DNA from: Myxococcales bacterium
GTDB lineage: Bacteria > Lernaellota > Lernaellaia > Lernaellales > Lernaellaceae
Assembly (NCBI GenBank): GCA_012517325.1
Contig: JAAYVF010000061.1
Coordinates: 1 to 63,661 of the forward strand
Length of the DNA stretch: 63,661 nt
Direction: 5' to 3'
Shown: piece after piece, positions 24,527-32,822 of the stretch
Layout of the letters: every line of letters starts with the position of its first letter
Numbering within the stretch: position 1 is the first letter of the stretch
Notes under the pieces: model-generated
What the model was told of the DNA's origin: nothing
What the model saw: the letters and a program-made list of their open reading frames with translations, nothing else
The model's database searches: none
Made by a program: the position numbers and the translations under genes

Positions 24527-25474
24527 ATGAAGCTCGTCATTCAAATACCCTGTTTCAACGAGGCACAAACCCTGCCCGAAGTGGTGGCGGCTTTGCCGCG
24601 CACGGTTCCCGGATTCGATGCCGTGGAATACCTGGTCGTCGACGACGGCAGCGATGACGGCACGAGCGAAATCGCTCGCCGGCTGGGTGTGCATCACGTG
24701 GTCCGCTTCGCGGCCAATCGCGGGCTGGCGGCGGCGTTTCGCGCCGGGTTGGACAAGGCGCTGGAAGTCGGCGCCGACGTGATCGTCAACACCGACGGCG
24801 ACAACCAATATCCCGGCGCGGCGATCCCCGAACTGGCGGCGCCGATCGTCGCCGGGCGGGCCGACGTCGTCATCGGGGTGCGCGATATCGAGGCGATCCC
24901 CTATTTTTCGGCGCAAAAAAAGAAATTGCAGCGCTACGGCTCCTGGGTCGTCCGGCGCTTCTCCGGGTTGCAGGTCGCGGACGCCACCAGCGGTTTCCGC
25001 GCGTTTTCGCGCCGCGCCGCCCTGCGGCTCAACGTCCTGTCACGCTACACCTACACCCTGGAAACCCTCATCCAGGCCGGGCGCTCGAACCTGGCCGTGG
25101 CCTCGGTGCCGATCCGCGCCAACCCGAAGACCCGTGAAAGCCGGCTGGTCCGCTCCAACCTGAATTACGTTTTTCGGAGCGCGATGACGATTTTGCGGAT
25201 GTACCTCACCTACGAACCGTTGCGGGCGCTCGGTTCGTTGGCGCTGACGCTCTTCGGCCTGGGCACATTGATCGGCCTGCGGTTTCTTTACTTCTATCTG
25301 ACCGTCAACGGTCGCGGCCATGTACAAAGCCTGCTCCTGGCGTCGATCCTGATCATCATCGGTTTTCAGACCGGGGTTCTGGGCATTCTAGCCGACCTGA
25401 TCGCCACCAACCGCCGCCACCTCGAGGAACTGTTGATTCGATCCCGCGAAACCGGCAGGAACGACCGGCCTTGA
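24527..25474 (+). CDS. Glycosyltransferase family 2, DPM1/GtrB-like with membrane anchor
   Basis: The 315 residues open with QIPCFNEAQTLPEVV, followed by VDDGSDDGTSE and the nucleotide-sugar Asp cluster NTDGDNQYPG. Two hydrophobic helices lie near the C-terminus at about 240-262 and 275-300. This layout is that of polyprenyl-phosphate mannosyl/glucosyl transferases, which charge a lipid carrier for GT-C enzymes like the divergent gene at 23079. Its stop overlaps the start of the next glycosyltransferase (TTGA). Confidence 0.88.
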   Translation: MKLVIQIPCFNEAQTLPEVVAALPRTVPGFDAVEYLVVDDGSDDGTSEIARRLGVHHVVRFAANRGLAAAFRAGLDKALEVGADVIVNTDGDNQYPGAAIPELAAPIVAGRADVVIGVRDIEAIPYFSAQKKKLQRYGSWVVRRFSGLQVADATSGFRAFSRRAALRLNVLSRYTYTLETLIQAGRSNLAVASVPIRANPKTRESRLVRSNLNYVFRSAMTILRMYLTYEPLRALGSLALTLFGLGTLIGLRFLYFYLTVNGRGHVQSLLLASILIIIGFQTGVLGILADLIATNRRHLEELLIRSRETGRNDRP

Positions 25475-26646
25475 GCAACGATCAGCCCCGCGTCCTTTTT
25501 CTGACCACCAGCTTTCCCCTGCATCGCGATCATTGGTCGGGGGTTTTCCTGTTGCGGCAGGCCATTGCGCTAACCCGGTTGAACTGCCCCGTCACCGTTC
25601 TGGCGCCGGGTGACGGAAAAGCCGCCGCTCGGGAAGAAATCGACGGCGTCGCCGTCCACCGCTTTCCCTATCCGGGCGATCGCACCCATCCGCTGGCGTA
25701 TGGCGGCGGGATTCCCGCCAATTTGAAAAACGATCGTTCGCTCTGGTGGACCGTGCCGGGGTTTGCCACCGCGCTACGCCGCCATGCCATCCGCCTGTTG
25801 CCCGACATCGATATCCTGCACGCGCACTGGTCATTCGCCGGTTTGCTGGCCACGTTGCCCGGCATCGCTTCGCGGCGGCCGCTGGTCGTCAGTTTTCACG
25901 GCAGCGATCTGGCGCAACCGGCTGGGCCGCTGGCCTGGGCGGCGAAACGCGCGGCGCGACGCGCGGCCGGCGTGGTGGTCCACAGCGACGAGATGAAACG
26001 CCGCGCGCTGGCGCTCGGCTTGCCGGAAGCAAAAATCCTGGTGATTCCGCACGGCATTGCAATCGACGATTACCCACTCGTCACGCGCGCCGCCGAACCG
26101 GTCCGCATCCTGGCGGTCGGCCGTCTGAGTGAGGAAAAAGGCTTCGACGTCTTGCTCGAGGCGCTGCGCCACTTCTCCGCCACGCTCGATTGGCGGCTGA
26201 TCGTCATCGGCGAAGGCCCGTTAAGAGAAAAACTGCTCCAGCAAGCGCGATCGATCGGCATCGCCGGGCGCGTCGAATTCGCCGGCCCCTTGCCGCCACA
26301 AGCGGTCCGCGAACAGATGGGCCACGCCCATTTGTTGGCGGTTCCCTCGCGCCGCGAAGGTTTCAGCGTGGTGACGCTCGAAGCCATGGCCGCCGGCCTG
26401 CCGGTGGTCGGGACCGCGGTCGGGGCATTGCCGCAACTCGTCCGGCAGGATGAAACAGGATTTCTGGTGCCGCCCGGCGATGTTGCCGCGCTGGCGGCCG
26501 CGTTGCGGCACGTGCTGACCGACCCGGCCCGCCGCGACCGCATGGGGGAACGCGCGCGGGAGATGGCGGCGCGCGATTATTCCCCGACGGCCGTCAACCG
26601 GCCGTTGGCCGAACTGTATCGCCGCCTCGGTCCGGCCAATGCTTGA
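25471..26646 (+). CDS. Glycosyltransferase family 4
   Basis: A 391-residue GT-B fold enzyme. LTTSFPLHRDHWSGVFLLRQ begins the acceptor domain, VSFHGSDL follows at about 135, VGRLSEEKGFDVLLEAL opens the donor domain at about 212, and the nucleotide-sugar site is the E-x7-E motif REGFSVVTLEAMAAGLPVV near 292. TTG start is coupled to the previous stop. Acceptor and donor sugars are unknown. Confidence 0.9.
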   Translation: MSNDQPRVLFLTTSFPLHRDHWSGVFLLRQAIALTRLNCPVTVLAPGDGKAAAREEIDGVAVHRFPYPGDRTHPLAYGGGIPANLKNDRSLWWTVPGFATALRRHAIRLLPDIDILHAHWSFAGLLATLPGIASRRPLVVSFHGSDLAQPAGPLAWAAKRAARRAAGVVVHSDEMKRRALALGLPEAKILVIPHGIAIDDYPLVTRAAEPVRILAVGRLSEEKGFDVLLEALRHFSATLDWRLIVIGEGPLREKLLQQARSIGIAGRVEFAGPLPPQAVREQMGHAHLLAVPSRREGFSVVTLEAMAAGLPVVGTAVGALPQLVRQDETGFLVPPGDVAALAAALRHVLTDPARRDRMGERAREMAARDYSPTAVNRPLAELYRRLGPANA

Positions 26647-26671
26647 CGCTGGGGCAACCGCTTTTTATTCT
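26643..26671 (+). promoter_or_regulatory. Sigma-70-like promoter for the FHA gene
   Basis: TTGACG at 26643-26648 and TATTCT at 26666-26671 are 17 bases apart, close to consensus in both boxes. A strong TAAGGAGG ribosome site follows before the ATG at 26698. The -35 overlaps the stop of the preceding gene. Confidence 0.55.
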
Positions 26672-26697
26672 GATTTTCATCGTAAGGAGGACGCGGA

Positions 26698-27594
26698 ATG
26701 TATGCCCTGATCAAAACGGTCGACGATCGCGCGAAAATCCGTTACCCGATCACCCGCATTTTGCAACGCCTGGGTCGCGATCCTTCCTGCGAGATTTTTC
26801 TCGACGATGAAAACGTCAGCCGCGTCCACGCCGAATTGACGCAAACCGAGGAAGGCGTTTTCATCAACGATCTGGCGAGCACCAACGGCACCTTCGTCAA
26901 CGGCAATCGCATTCACGGCCTTTTTCAACTGACGGTCGGCGACCACCTACAAATCGGGCCGCACGATTTCATGCTGGTGGCCGAGGAACCCTCGCGCCTA
27001 CAGGCCACGATCGCCATGAACGACGAGGTGATCCGCCACCTGCGGCTTCCCAGCGCCGACTTCAAGCCTGAGATCGCCGGCGACGTCGAGCAAACCACCG
27101 TCGCCGCGCCCGACGCGGGCTTGAAAACCAAGATCGACGCGCTTTCCGAAGCCGAACGTTCCCTGCCCCGGCTGGTGGTGGAAAATGGCCCGAAACGCCA
27201 CTGCCTGTTGCCGCTGGTGCAACCGGAACTCGAAATCGGACGCAGCCCTGAATGCCACCTGGTGCTGCCCGACAATCAGGTTTCGGCGCATCACGCGAAA
27301 ATCATCAAGCGCAAGGGCGGCTATTTCATTTACGACAACCGCTCGCTCAACGGCATTTTCGTCAACAACGCCAAGGTTCGCGGCGTGCCGTTGCAAACCG
27401 GCGATCTGATCCGGCTGGGCGATACGACGATCCGTTACGAAGACCCGACCAAACCGCGCCCGGCAAAGCAGGCGCCGGCGGAAAAACCGGCGACGCAAAA
27501 CATTCCCAGTACTTACGGGCCCTGGCGCTGGGTCGCGATCGGCGGCATCACCCTGCTGGCGCTAACCGTGGTTTTGTATTGGATCTGGGCCTAG
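26698..27594 (+). CDS. Tandem FHA-domain protein with C-terminal membrane anchor
   Basis: FHA domains bind phosphothreonine peptides. The 298-residue protein has two: the first at about 18-95 (LGRDPSCEIFLDDENVSRVHAEL and STNGTFVNGNRI, described in parts) and the second at about 172-248 (EIGRSPECHLVLPDNQVSAHHAK and LNGIFVNNAKV). Both keep the G-R, S-x-x-H and N-G motif residues. One hydrophobic helix of about 22 residues ends the chain, so both domains should face the cytoplasm on a tail anchor. No Ser/Thr kinase is nearby; its phosphorylated partner is unknown. Confidence 0.9.
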   Translation: MYALIKTVDDRAKIRYPITRILQRLGRDPSCEIFLDDENVSRVHAELTQTEEGVFINDLASTNGTFVNGNRIHGLFQLTVGDHLQIGPHDFMLVAEEPSRLQATIAMNDEVIRHLRLPSADFKPEIAGDVEQTTVAAPDAGLKTKIDALSEAERSLPRLVVENGPKRHCLLPLVQPELEIGRSPECHLVLPDNQVSAHHAKIIKRKGGYFIYDNRSLNGIFVNNAKVRGVPLQTGDLIRLGDTTIRYEDPTKPRPAKQAPAEKPATQNIPSTYGPWRWVAIGGITLLALTVVLYWIWA

Positions 27595-27675
27595 CACCGG
27601 TGTTGCTTCCGGCTTGCAGGTTTCGTTCGGGTATTTTAGAAAGATCGACGAGCGAACATTCATGAGGTGACCCCG

Positions 27676-28374
27676 ATGTCCTGGCGTCGCGCCCTGTTGA
27701 TTTTACTGATCGTTTCCCTGGCTGGGGCATCGCCCGCGTTCGCAAAAAAAAAGAAGAGCGCCGGCGTCATGGTGGATTCCCTGGTCGCCACGGTCGATAA
27801 CGAAACGATTTCCATCGAAGACGTGCAAGTCGAACGCGACATTCTCTCCCGCACCAACATCTGGTTCAGCCAGCCGCAACCGCCGGCGAATCCGACCGAA
27901 AAAGACGCTTTCAATGAAATGATCACTCGCTCACTGCTTTACAATCAGGCGCGGAAAATGGGCTTCACCGAGGTCCCCGACGACGAGCTGGAAACAATGC
28001 TGGAAAAATTCCGCGCCACCTTCACCAGCCGCGAGGAATATACGACCTGGCTCGAAAACTACGATCTGCGCGACGAAGACGTCAAACAAACCGCCAAAGA
28101 CCTCAAAGAATTCCGTTCGATCCATCGTTGTTTTTTCCGTTGCCTGATCATCGAGAAATACCTGACGAAAAAAATCGACATCCAGGTCAAACTCGGCTTG
28201 CCCACCTACCTGGCCGATCACGAGGCGGAATTGCGGCAAAAGAACCCGCAGGCGACCGCCGAGGAACTCAAATCGTTGGCCGAAAAAGAACTCTATAATC
28301 AGAAATTGAAGGATCACATTGCCGAGCTGAAAAGCCGCTCCAACGTGGTCATTCTGCGCGATCGATATAATTGA
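27676..28374 (+). CDS. SurA N-terminal-like periplasmic chaperone-type protein
   Basis: A 232-residue secreted protein with a Sec signal (ALLILLIVSLAGASPAFA) and a Lys-rich segment after it. VDSLVATVDNETISIEDVQ and the helical region ending FNEMITRSLLYNQARKMG resemble the N-terminal chaperone domain of SurA/PpiD, but no parvulin (PPIase) domain follows. The C-terminal helix around residues 195-225 is rich in Glu/Lys. Likely binds unfolded envelope proteins. ATG at 27676 is favoured because GAGGTGA lies five bases upstream; an in-frame GTG at 27667 is an alternative. Confidence 0.7.
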   Translation: MSWRRALLILLIVSLAGASPAFAKKKKSAGVMVDSLVATVDNETISIEDVQVERDILSRTNIWFSQPQPPANPTEKDAFNEMITRSLLYNQARKMGFTEVPDDELETMLEKFRATFTSREEYTTWLENYDLRDEDVKQTAKDLKEFRSIHRCFFRCLIIEKYLTKKIDIQVKLGLPTYLADHEAELRQKNPQATAEELKSLAEKELYNQKLKDHIAELKSRSNVVILRDRYN

Positions 28375-28383
28375 TTTCACACG

Positions 28384-28413
28384 TTGACACTTCACCAAGC
28401 CCGGTGCTAGCAT
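28384..28413 (+). promoter_or_regulatory. Sigma-70-like promoter for the lipoprotein gene
   Basis: TTGACA at 28384-28389 and TAGCAT at 28408-28413 are 18 bases apart, 41 bases upstream of the TTG start. The -35 is consensus. Confidence 0.55.
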
Positions 28414-28454
28414 TCTCCGACTTTGCAGCCGTTGGCTAACAATGGAGAAATCCT

Positions 28455-30023
28455 TTGCGTTTCAATAAGTTATGGATTCTGCCGGCCATTTTATTGCTCT
28501 GGATCGGCCTGGGCTGCGACTCGGGCGCCGGTCCCGAGGGCAATGAAGAGCCGTTTTGCGAAGACCAGATTATCGATGAGGACTTTACGGGCGGCTACCG
28601 GGCGATTTTGGGATTCGGCGAAGGCGTCATTCCCGCCCTTCGCCTTTCACTGGGCCACCCGGGTAAATTCAACGTCACCTTGGCGATGAACGGCCCGACC
28701 AGCGCCTTTGCCGAATTGTCGCAAATCGATTCGCTGGCCGCCGATTTCGACCATTGGCCCACCGAACCATCGCGGGCGGAACGCCTCCTCGCGATGCGCG
28801 ATTTCCTCGCGGCGTATGGCAATCCTTATTATCAAAACGAGGACAGCAATTATTATCCGCCGGAGGTCGTCGCCGATTCCTATACCGCCGGCGAACCGCT
28901 GGTGTTGCCGCCGCTGTACAGCCCGGACAATCCCGACGGCACTTATGATTCGGTGACATTCTTCGACGATGAGTCGGGCCTGGCCGTGGATTTCTGGCTG
29001 GCGCACGACCTGAACGGCAACGGCCGGCGCGACCCGGGCGAGCCGGTGATTCGCCAATTGCACGAACCGTTCGTCGATACGAATCAGAACGGCGACCGGG
29101 ACGCCGGCGAAGCCTACGACGACTTCGGCGTCGACGGCGTCGACGGCACCGGGGACTACGGTGAAGGCAACGGCCAATTCGATTGGAACCCGAACGCCGC
29201 CGCCTGGCGCGCGGCGAATCCGGCCGATCTGGCGGCGTCCGCCGCGCTCGATCTCACCGCCGGCTATCAAAACAGCGTCTACCTCGACGCGCTGGAAGAA
29301 GACCCGTGGGGGTTCAACGAGCAGATCGAACTTCTGGCCGATACGCTGGAAACCCGGTTGTCCGGCGCGGAATCGGGCGTCGATGATTTCTGCATCCGCA
29401 ACCGCCTGGGGCGTTATACGGGCCTGCAAGGCGATTATCCCGTGCTGACCGAACCGCTCTGGTTCCCCGAAAAATATTTCCTGGATCTCCTGCCGGGCGG
29501 CAACCCCGCCAGTTCGATCGCCGCGTCCGACGCCTTGCAGATCGGCCGTTTTTATCAGGCCCTGCGGTTTCTGTCGCTGCGGATGCCCAACGGCACCAAC
29601 GACATTCACAAGGAAGATTCGGCGATCTGGCAAATCCGCTCTTTCTATAGTGAAGTGTTGGAAAAAGAAGTGCGGTTCGGCGTCGGCTTCCCGGCCGGCT
29701 ATTTCAACGAGATCAGCGCCTGGAAAAGCTATCCGGTCGTTTACGTCTTCCACGATCGCCACAGCACCCTCGCCGACTGGAGTTACCTGCTGGCCGACCA
29801 GGGCGACCTGGCGCATCGCAAACTGGCCAAGCAAGCGCTGCTGATCGTGCTCGACGGCAGCCGGGACGCGGACGGACTGGCCGGCTACAGCCATTACGTC
29901 AACCAGGCGGCCACGGAATTCGGCGGCGCCTACGGCGACGTGGTCGACGAACTGATGGAATACGTGGAAACGACCTTCCGCGTACAAGTCGCTTACCATG
30001 ACCGTGACGACGACGAAGATTGA
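28455..30023 (+). CDS. Lipoprotein with calcium-type repeats and a truncated esterase-like domain
   Basis: The 522-residue protein has a lipoprotein signal (AILLLWIGLGC, lipobox C about residue 21). Two D-x-N-x-N-G-x-x-D-x-G-E loops, DLNGNGRRDPGEP and DTNQNGDRDAGEA, sit near 190-220 and look like calcium-binding repeats. The end, from about residue 415, reads like an esterase-D fold: KSYPVVYVFHD, then ALLIVLDGSRDADG, then VDELMEYVETTFRVQ. The nucleophile elbow (G-x-S-x-G-G) that should follow is missing; instead the chain stops after an acidic tail. TTG at 28455 follows GGAG. It overlaps rimI by 26 bases. Function unknown. Confidence 0.8.
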   Translation: MRFNKLWILPAILLLWIGLGCDSGAGPEGNEEPFCEDQIIDEDFTGGYRAILGFGEGVIPALRLSLGHPGKFNVTLAMNGPTSAFAELSQIDSLAADFDHWPTEPSRAERLLAMRDFLAAYGNPYYQNEDSNYYPPEVVADSYTAGEPLVLPPLYSPDNPDGTYDSVTFFDDESGLAVDFWLAHDLNGNGRRDPGEPVIRQLHEPFVDTNQNGDRDAGEAYDDFGVDGVDGTGDYGEGNGQFDWNPNAAAWRAANPADLAASAALDLTAGYQNSVYLDALEEDPWGFNEQIELLADTLETRLSGAESGVDDFCIRNRLGRYTGLQGDYPVLTEPLWFPEKYFLDLLPGGNPASSIAASDALQIGRFYQALRFLSLRMPNGTNDIHKEDSAIWQIRSFYSEVLEKEVRFGVGFPAGYFNEISAWKSYPVVYVFHDRHSTLADWSYLLADQGDLAHRKLAKQALLIVLDGSRDADGLAGYSHYVNQAATEFGGAYGDVVDELMEYVETTFRVQVAYHDRDDDED

Positions 30024-30498
30024 GATGGCCGCGCCGGAGCCGCCGCGCATCGATGACGTGACTGCCGCCGATCTGGACGCCGTGGCGCGGCTCGAAGCCG
30101 AATCCTTCCTCACCCCCTGGCACCTCGACAGTTTCCGCGAAGCGCTGGATCGGCCGTATTCGCTCTTCCTCGCCTTGCGGCTGAACGATCGCTTGATCGG
30201 CTATTCCCTGTCGTGGGTCGTGGCTGACGAGTTGCACATTTTGAAGTTCGCGGTCGAGGAATCGCTGCGGCGCAACGGCTTCGGCCGGCGATTGCTCGCC
30301 GAAACCCTGCGCCGCGCCCGCGCCGCCAACGCAGCGATGGCCTGGCTGGAAGTGCGGCCGAGCAACGAGGCCGCGATCGCGCTTTATTCCCGCCACGGGT
30401 TCCACAAAGCCTACACGCGGAAAAAATATTACGCGGACACCGGCGAGGACGCGCTGATATTCATGGGCGATCTGCTCGCGCTGGAGAAACCCGCATGA
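29998..30498 (+). CDS. rimI: GNAT acetyltransferase, RimI-like
   Basis: Predicted N-alpha-acetyltransferase for ribosomal protein or other N-termini. The 166 residues have the RimI pattern: FLTPWHLDSFREAL near the start, SWVVADELHILKFAV, the acetyl-CoA loop RRNGFGRRLLAET (R-x-x-G-x-G/A), and LEVRPSNEAAIALYSRHGF. The ATG at 29998 overlaps the preceding gene by 26 bases; an ATG at 30025 would avoid the overlap and lose only nine non-conserved residues. It overlaps pyrK by four bases. Confidence 0.85.
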   Translation: MTVTTTKIEMAAPEPPRIDDVTAADLDAVARLEAESFLTPWHLDSFREALDRPYSLFLALRLNDRLIGYSLSWVVADELHILKFAVEESLRRNGFGRRLLAETLRRARAANAAMAWLEVRPSNEAAIALYSRHGFHKAYTRKKYYADTGEDALIFMGDLLALEKPA

Positions 30499-31316
30499 CC
30501 CCCAAACTGCAACAGACCGTGCCGGTCGTCGCCCGGGAAATGATCAGCCCGGACTACTTCGAACTGGCCTTTGCCTTTCCGGAGTTGGCGCGGCTCGCCC
30601 AGCCGGGCCACTTCGTCACCCTGACGCCGATCCAAACCGGTCCACCTCTGCTGCGCCGGCCGTTTTCCATTCAACGCGTTTCGCCCGACGGCGAAGTCCG
30701 GTTGCTGATCAAGATCGTCGGCGCCGGAACGCGAGCGCTGGCCGAATTGCGGCCCGGACAAACGGTGGATGTCCTCGGGCCACTTGGCGCCGGCGTGTTT
30801 CAGGTTTCTCCCCCAACGACACAGCCGATTTTCGTCGCCGGCGGCGTCGGTATCGCGCCGTTTCTGTTCCTGGCCGATCGCCTGCACGACCGGCCGGACC
30901 TTCACTCCACCTTGATTTTCGGCGGTCGCGGCGCGGCCGATCTGGTGACGCGCGACCGCTTCGAGGCGCTGGGTCTGGACTGCCGTTATACGACCGAGGA
31001 TGGTTCGCTCGGCCACCGGGGGCTGGTCACGGACGAACTGCGGGCCCGGCTCGCCGATTCGCCGGCCGAGGCCACCGAGGTATTCGCCTGCGGGCCGCTG
31101 CCAATGCTGCGGGCGGTCGCGCTGCTTTGCCGCGAGGCCGCGGTGCGGTGCCAGGTGAGCCTGGAAAGCCAGATGGCCTGCGGCTTGGGTTCGTGCCGCG
31201 GTTGCGTCGTCCCGACGATCGGCGATCCGACCGGCCACGGCATTCCTTATCAGCGGGTTTGCTACGAGGGGCCGGTTTTCGCCGCCAACCAAATTGTCTG
31301 GGAAGAACTGACATGA
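30495..31316 (+). CDS. pyrK: Dihydroorotate dehydrogenase electron-transfer subunit
   Basis: Iron-sulfur flavoprotein that passes electrons from PyrD to NAD+ in pyrimidine synthesis. The 273 residues show the FAD-binding RRPFSIQRVS, GGVGIAPFLFLADRL for NAD(H), FACGPLPML, and a C-terminal 2Fe-2S motif CGLGSCRGC with a later C in RVCYEG. ATG overlaps rimI's stop, and its own stop overlaps the pyrD start (ATGA). The pairing with pyrD fixes its role. Confidence 0.95.
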   Translation: MTPKLQQTVPVVAREMISPDYFELAFAFPELARLAQPGHFVTLTPIQTGPPLLRRPFSIQRVSPDGEVRLLIKIVGAGTRALAELRPGQTVDVLGPLGAGVFQVSPPTTQPIFVAGGVGIAPFLFLADRLHDRPDLHSTLIFGGRGAADLVTRDRFEALGLDCRYTTEDGSLGHRGLVTDELRARLADSPAEATEVFACGPLPMLRAVALLCREAAVRCQVSLESQMACGLGSCRGCVVPTIGDPTGHGIPYQRVCYEGPVFAANQIVWEELT

Positions 31317-32245
31317 AGCCGTTGGACTTGCGCGTCGATCTGGGCCGTGGCCTGATTCTGAAAAACCCGGTGATGGGGGCGTCCGGCACCTACGGCTACG
31401 GGGTGGAATACGAGGATCTGGTCGACTTGTCCGCCATGGGCGCCCTGGTCCTCAAGGGGCTCTCGCCGTTGCCGCGCCGGGGCAACAAACCGCCCCGCCT
31501 GGTCGAAACCGCGGCCGGCCTGCTCAATTCGATCGGCCTGGAAAACATCGGCGTAGTGGCGTTCATGGCGGAAAAATATCCGCGCCTGGCCGAATTGGGC
31601 GTGACCCTGGTCGCCAACGTCTACGGGGAGACCGAGGACGACTACCTGCGGGTGATCGAACGCCTCTCGCAACCGGACGCCGAGTTCGTCCGCGGCCTGG
31701 AGCTCAACGTGAGTTGCCCGAACGTCAAAGCGGGCGGCGTGACCTTCGGCGCGTATCCCGAAATTCTCGGCCGACTGGTCGAGCGCGTACGCGCGGCCAC
31801 CAGCAAACACGTCATGGTCAAATTGACTCCCAACGTCACCGACATCGTCGCCCTCGCCAAGGTGGCGGCGACGGCCGGCGCCGATTCGCTCTCGGCGATC
31901 AATACGCTGCTGGGCATCGCGGTCGATCTGAAAACCCGGCGGCCGAAGCTGGGCAACATCACCGGCGGCCTGAGCGGCCCGGCCATCAAGCCGGTCGCGC
32001 TGCGCATGGCCTGGCAAGTGGCGCGCGCGGTGAATGTCCCCGTCGTCGGCATCGGCGGCATTCTGACGGGCGAGGACGCCCTGGAATTTCTGTGCGTCGG
32101 CTGCCGCGCGGTGCAAACCGGCACCGTCAATTTCATCGATCCGCGCGCGCCGCTGCGCGTGGCCGGCGAAATCGAAGTCTGGCTGGAGCGCGAAGGATTG
32201 ACGAGCCCGGCGCAGATCGTCGGCACGTTCGCCGACCGCCGCTGA
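31313..32245 (+). CDS. pyrD: Dihydroorotate dehydrogenase, catalytic subunit (class 1B)
   Basis: Oxidises dihydroorotate to orotate with FMN, partnered by PyrK. The 310 residues contain NPVMGASGTYGYG, the catalytic-loop NVSCPNVKAGG with the class 1 cysteine, VKLTPNVTDI, and VGIGGILTGEDALEF. The ATG at 31313 overlaps the pyrK stop; an in-frame opening to 31127 lies inside pyrK and is rejected. It is convergent with the kinase gene at 32246, with no gap between stops. Confidence 0.96.
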   Translation: MKPLDLRVDLGRGLILKNPVMGASGTYGYGVEYEDLVDLSAMGALVLKGLSPLPRRGNKPPRLVETAAGLLNSIGLENIGVVAFMAEKYPRLAELGVTLVANVYGETEDDYLRVIERLSQPDAEFVRGLELNVSCPNVKAGGVTFGAYPEILGRLVERVRAATSKHVMVKLTPNVTDIVALAKVAATAGADSLSAINTLLGIAVDLKTRRPKLGNITGGLSGPAIKPVALRMAWQVARAVNVPVVGIGGILTGEDALEFLCVGCRAVQTGTVNFIDPRAPLRVAGEIEVWLEREGLTSPAQIVGTFADRR

Positions 32246-32785
32246 TCATTCCGGCCGAAATTCGCAGATCCCGCACCGGGCCGCCACCCAATTCATCAGC
32301 ACCGTGACGCTTGCCTCGATGCCGAGATCGTGGGTGTCGATTTCCAGGTGGGCGGTCTCCAGAAAGTGCGCGTCGCGCTCGGCGATCAGCCGGCGCATCT
32401 CCGCCGGCAACAACCCCGGATTTTCCGGTTGCAGCCGCGCGGCGAGGATTTCCGGCGGCGCCTGCAGATAAACGACTTCGCCGATCCGGCGCAGTTCCTC
32501 CCGAACGTCCGGGGCCAGGATCAGGCTGCCGCCGACATCGAACAATACCCCCGGCGCATTGGTCATTCGTTCCCGGAGATCGGCGAGGCAGGCGGCGAAC
32601 GCCTCCTTTTCCAGCCGCAGATAGGTATCGAGTCCGTCCGCGGCGATGATCAACGCCGGGCGGCGACCGTCAATTTTTTCCACCCATTCGTCGGTCGCCA
32701 TGCGCGGCCAACCGGTTAATTCGGCCAGCCGCTTGCTGATCGTCGTCTTGCCGGCACCGCGCGGACCGATGAGCGAAAAAATCAT
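32246..32785 (-). CDS. Shikimate kinase-like P-loop kinase
   Basis: A 179-residue P-loop kinase. GPRGAGKTT is the Walker A loop at 7-15. The Asp in TDEW, Arg in YLRLEKEAF, GG in DVGGSLIL and the late Arg in ERDAHFLETA fall where shikimate kinases bind shikimate. The GGG of many AroK proteins is reduced to GG. It lacks neighbours from the aromatic pathway, so another hydroxylated substrate is possible. ATG at 32785 has GGAGAAGCC upstream. Confidence 0.72.
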   Translation of the reverse strand: MIFSLIGPRGAGKTTISKRLAELTGWPRMATDEWVEKIDGRRPALIIAADGLDTYLRLEKEAFAACLADLRERMTNAPGVLFDVGGSLILAPDVREELRRIGEVVYLQAPPEILAARLQPENPGLLPAEMRRLIAERDAHFLETAHLEIDTHDLGIEASVTVLMNWVAARCGICEFRPE

Positions 32786-32822
32786 GGCTTCTCCTCCCGT
32801 TCGTCGCGGCCCGGCCGGATGA

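Noticed and set aside
24242-24916. A 224-codon minus-strand frame upstream of the membrane glycosyltransferase
   Set aside because: It spans the divergent gap and runs antisense into the GT2 gene; its composition is that of a shadow frame.
31127-31312. N-terminal extension of pyrD
   Set aside because: It lies inside pyrK; the ATG at 31313 overlaps the pyrK stop in the usual way.
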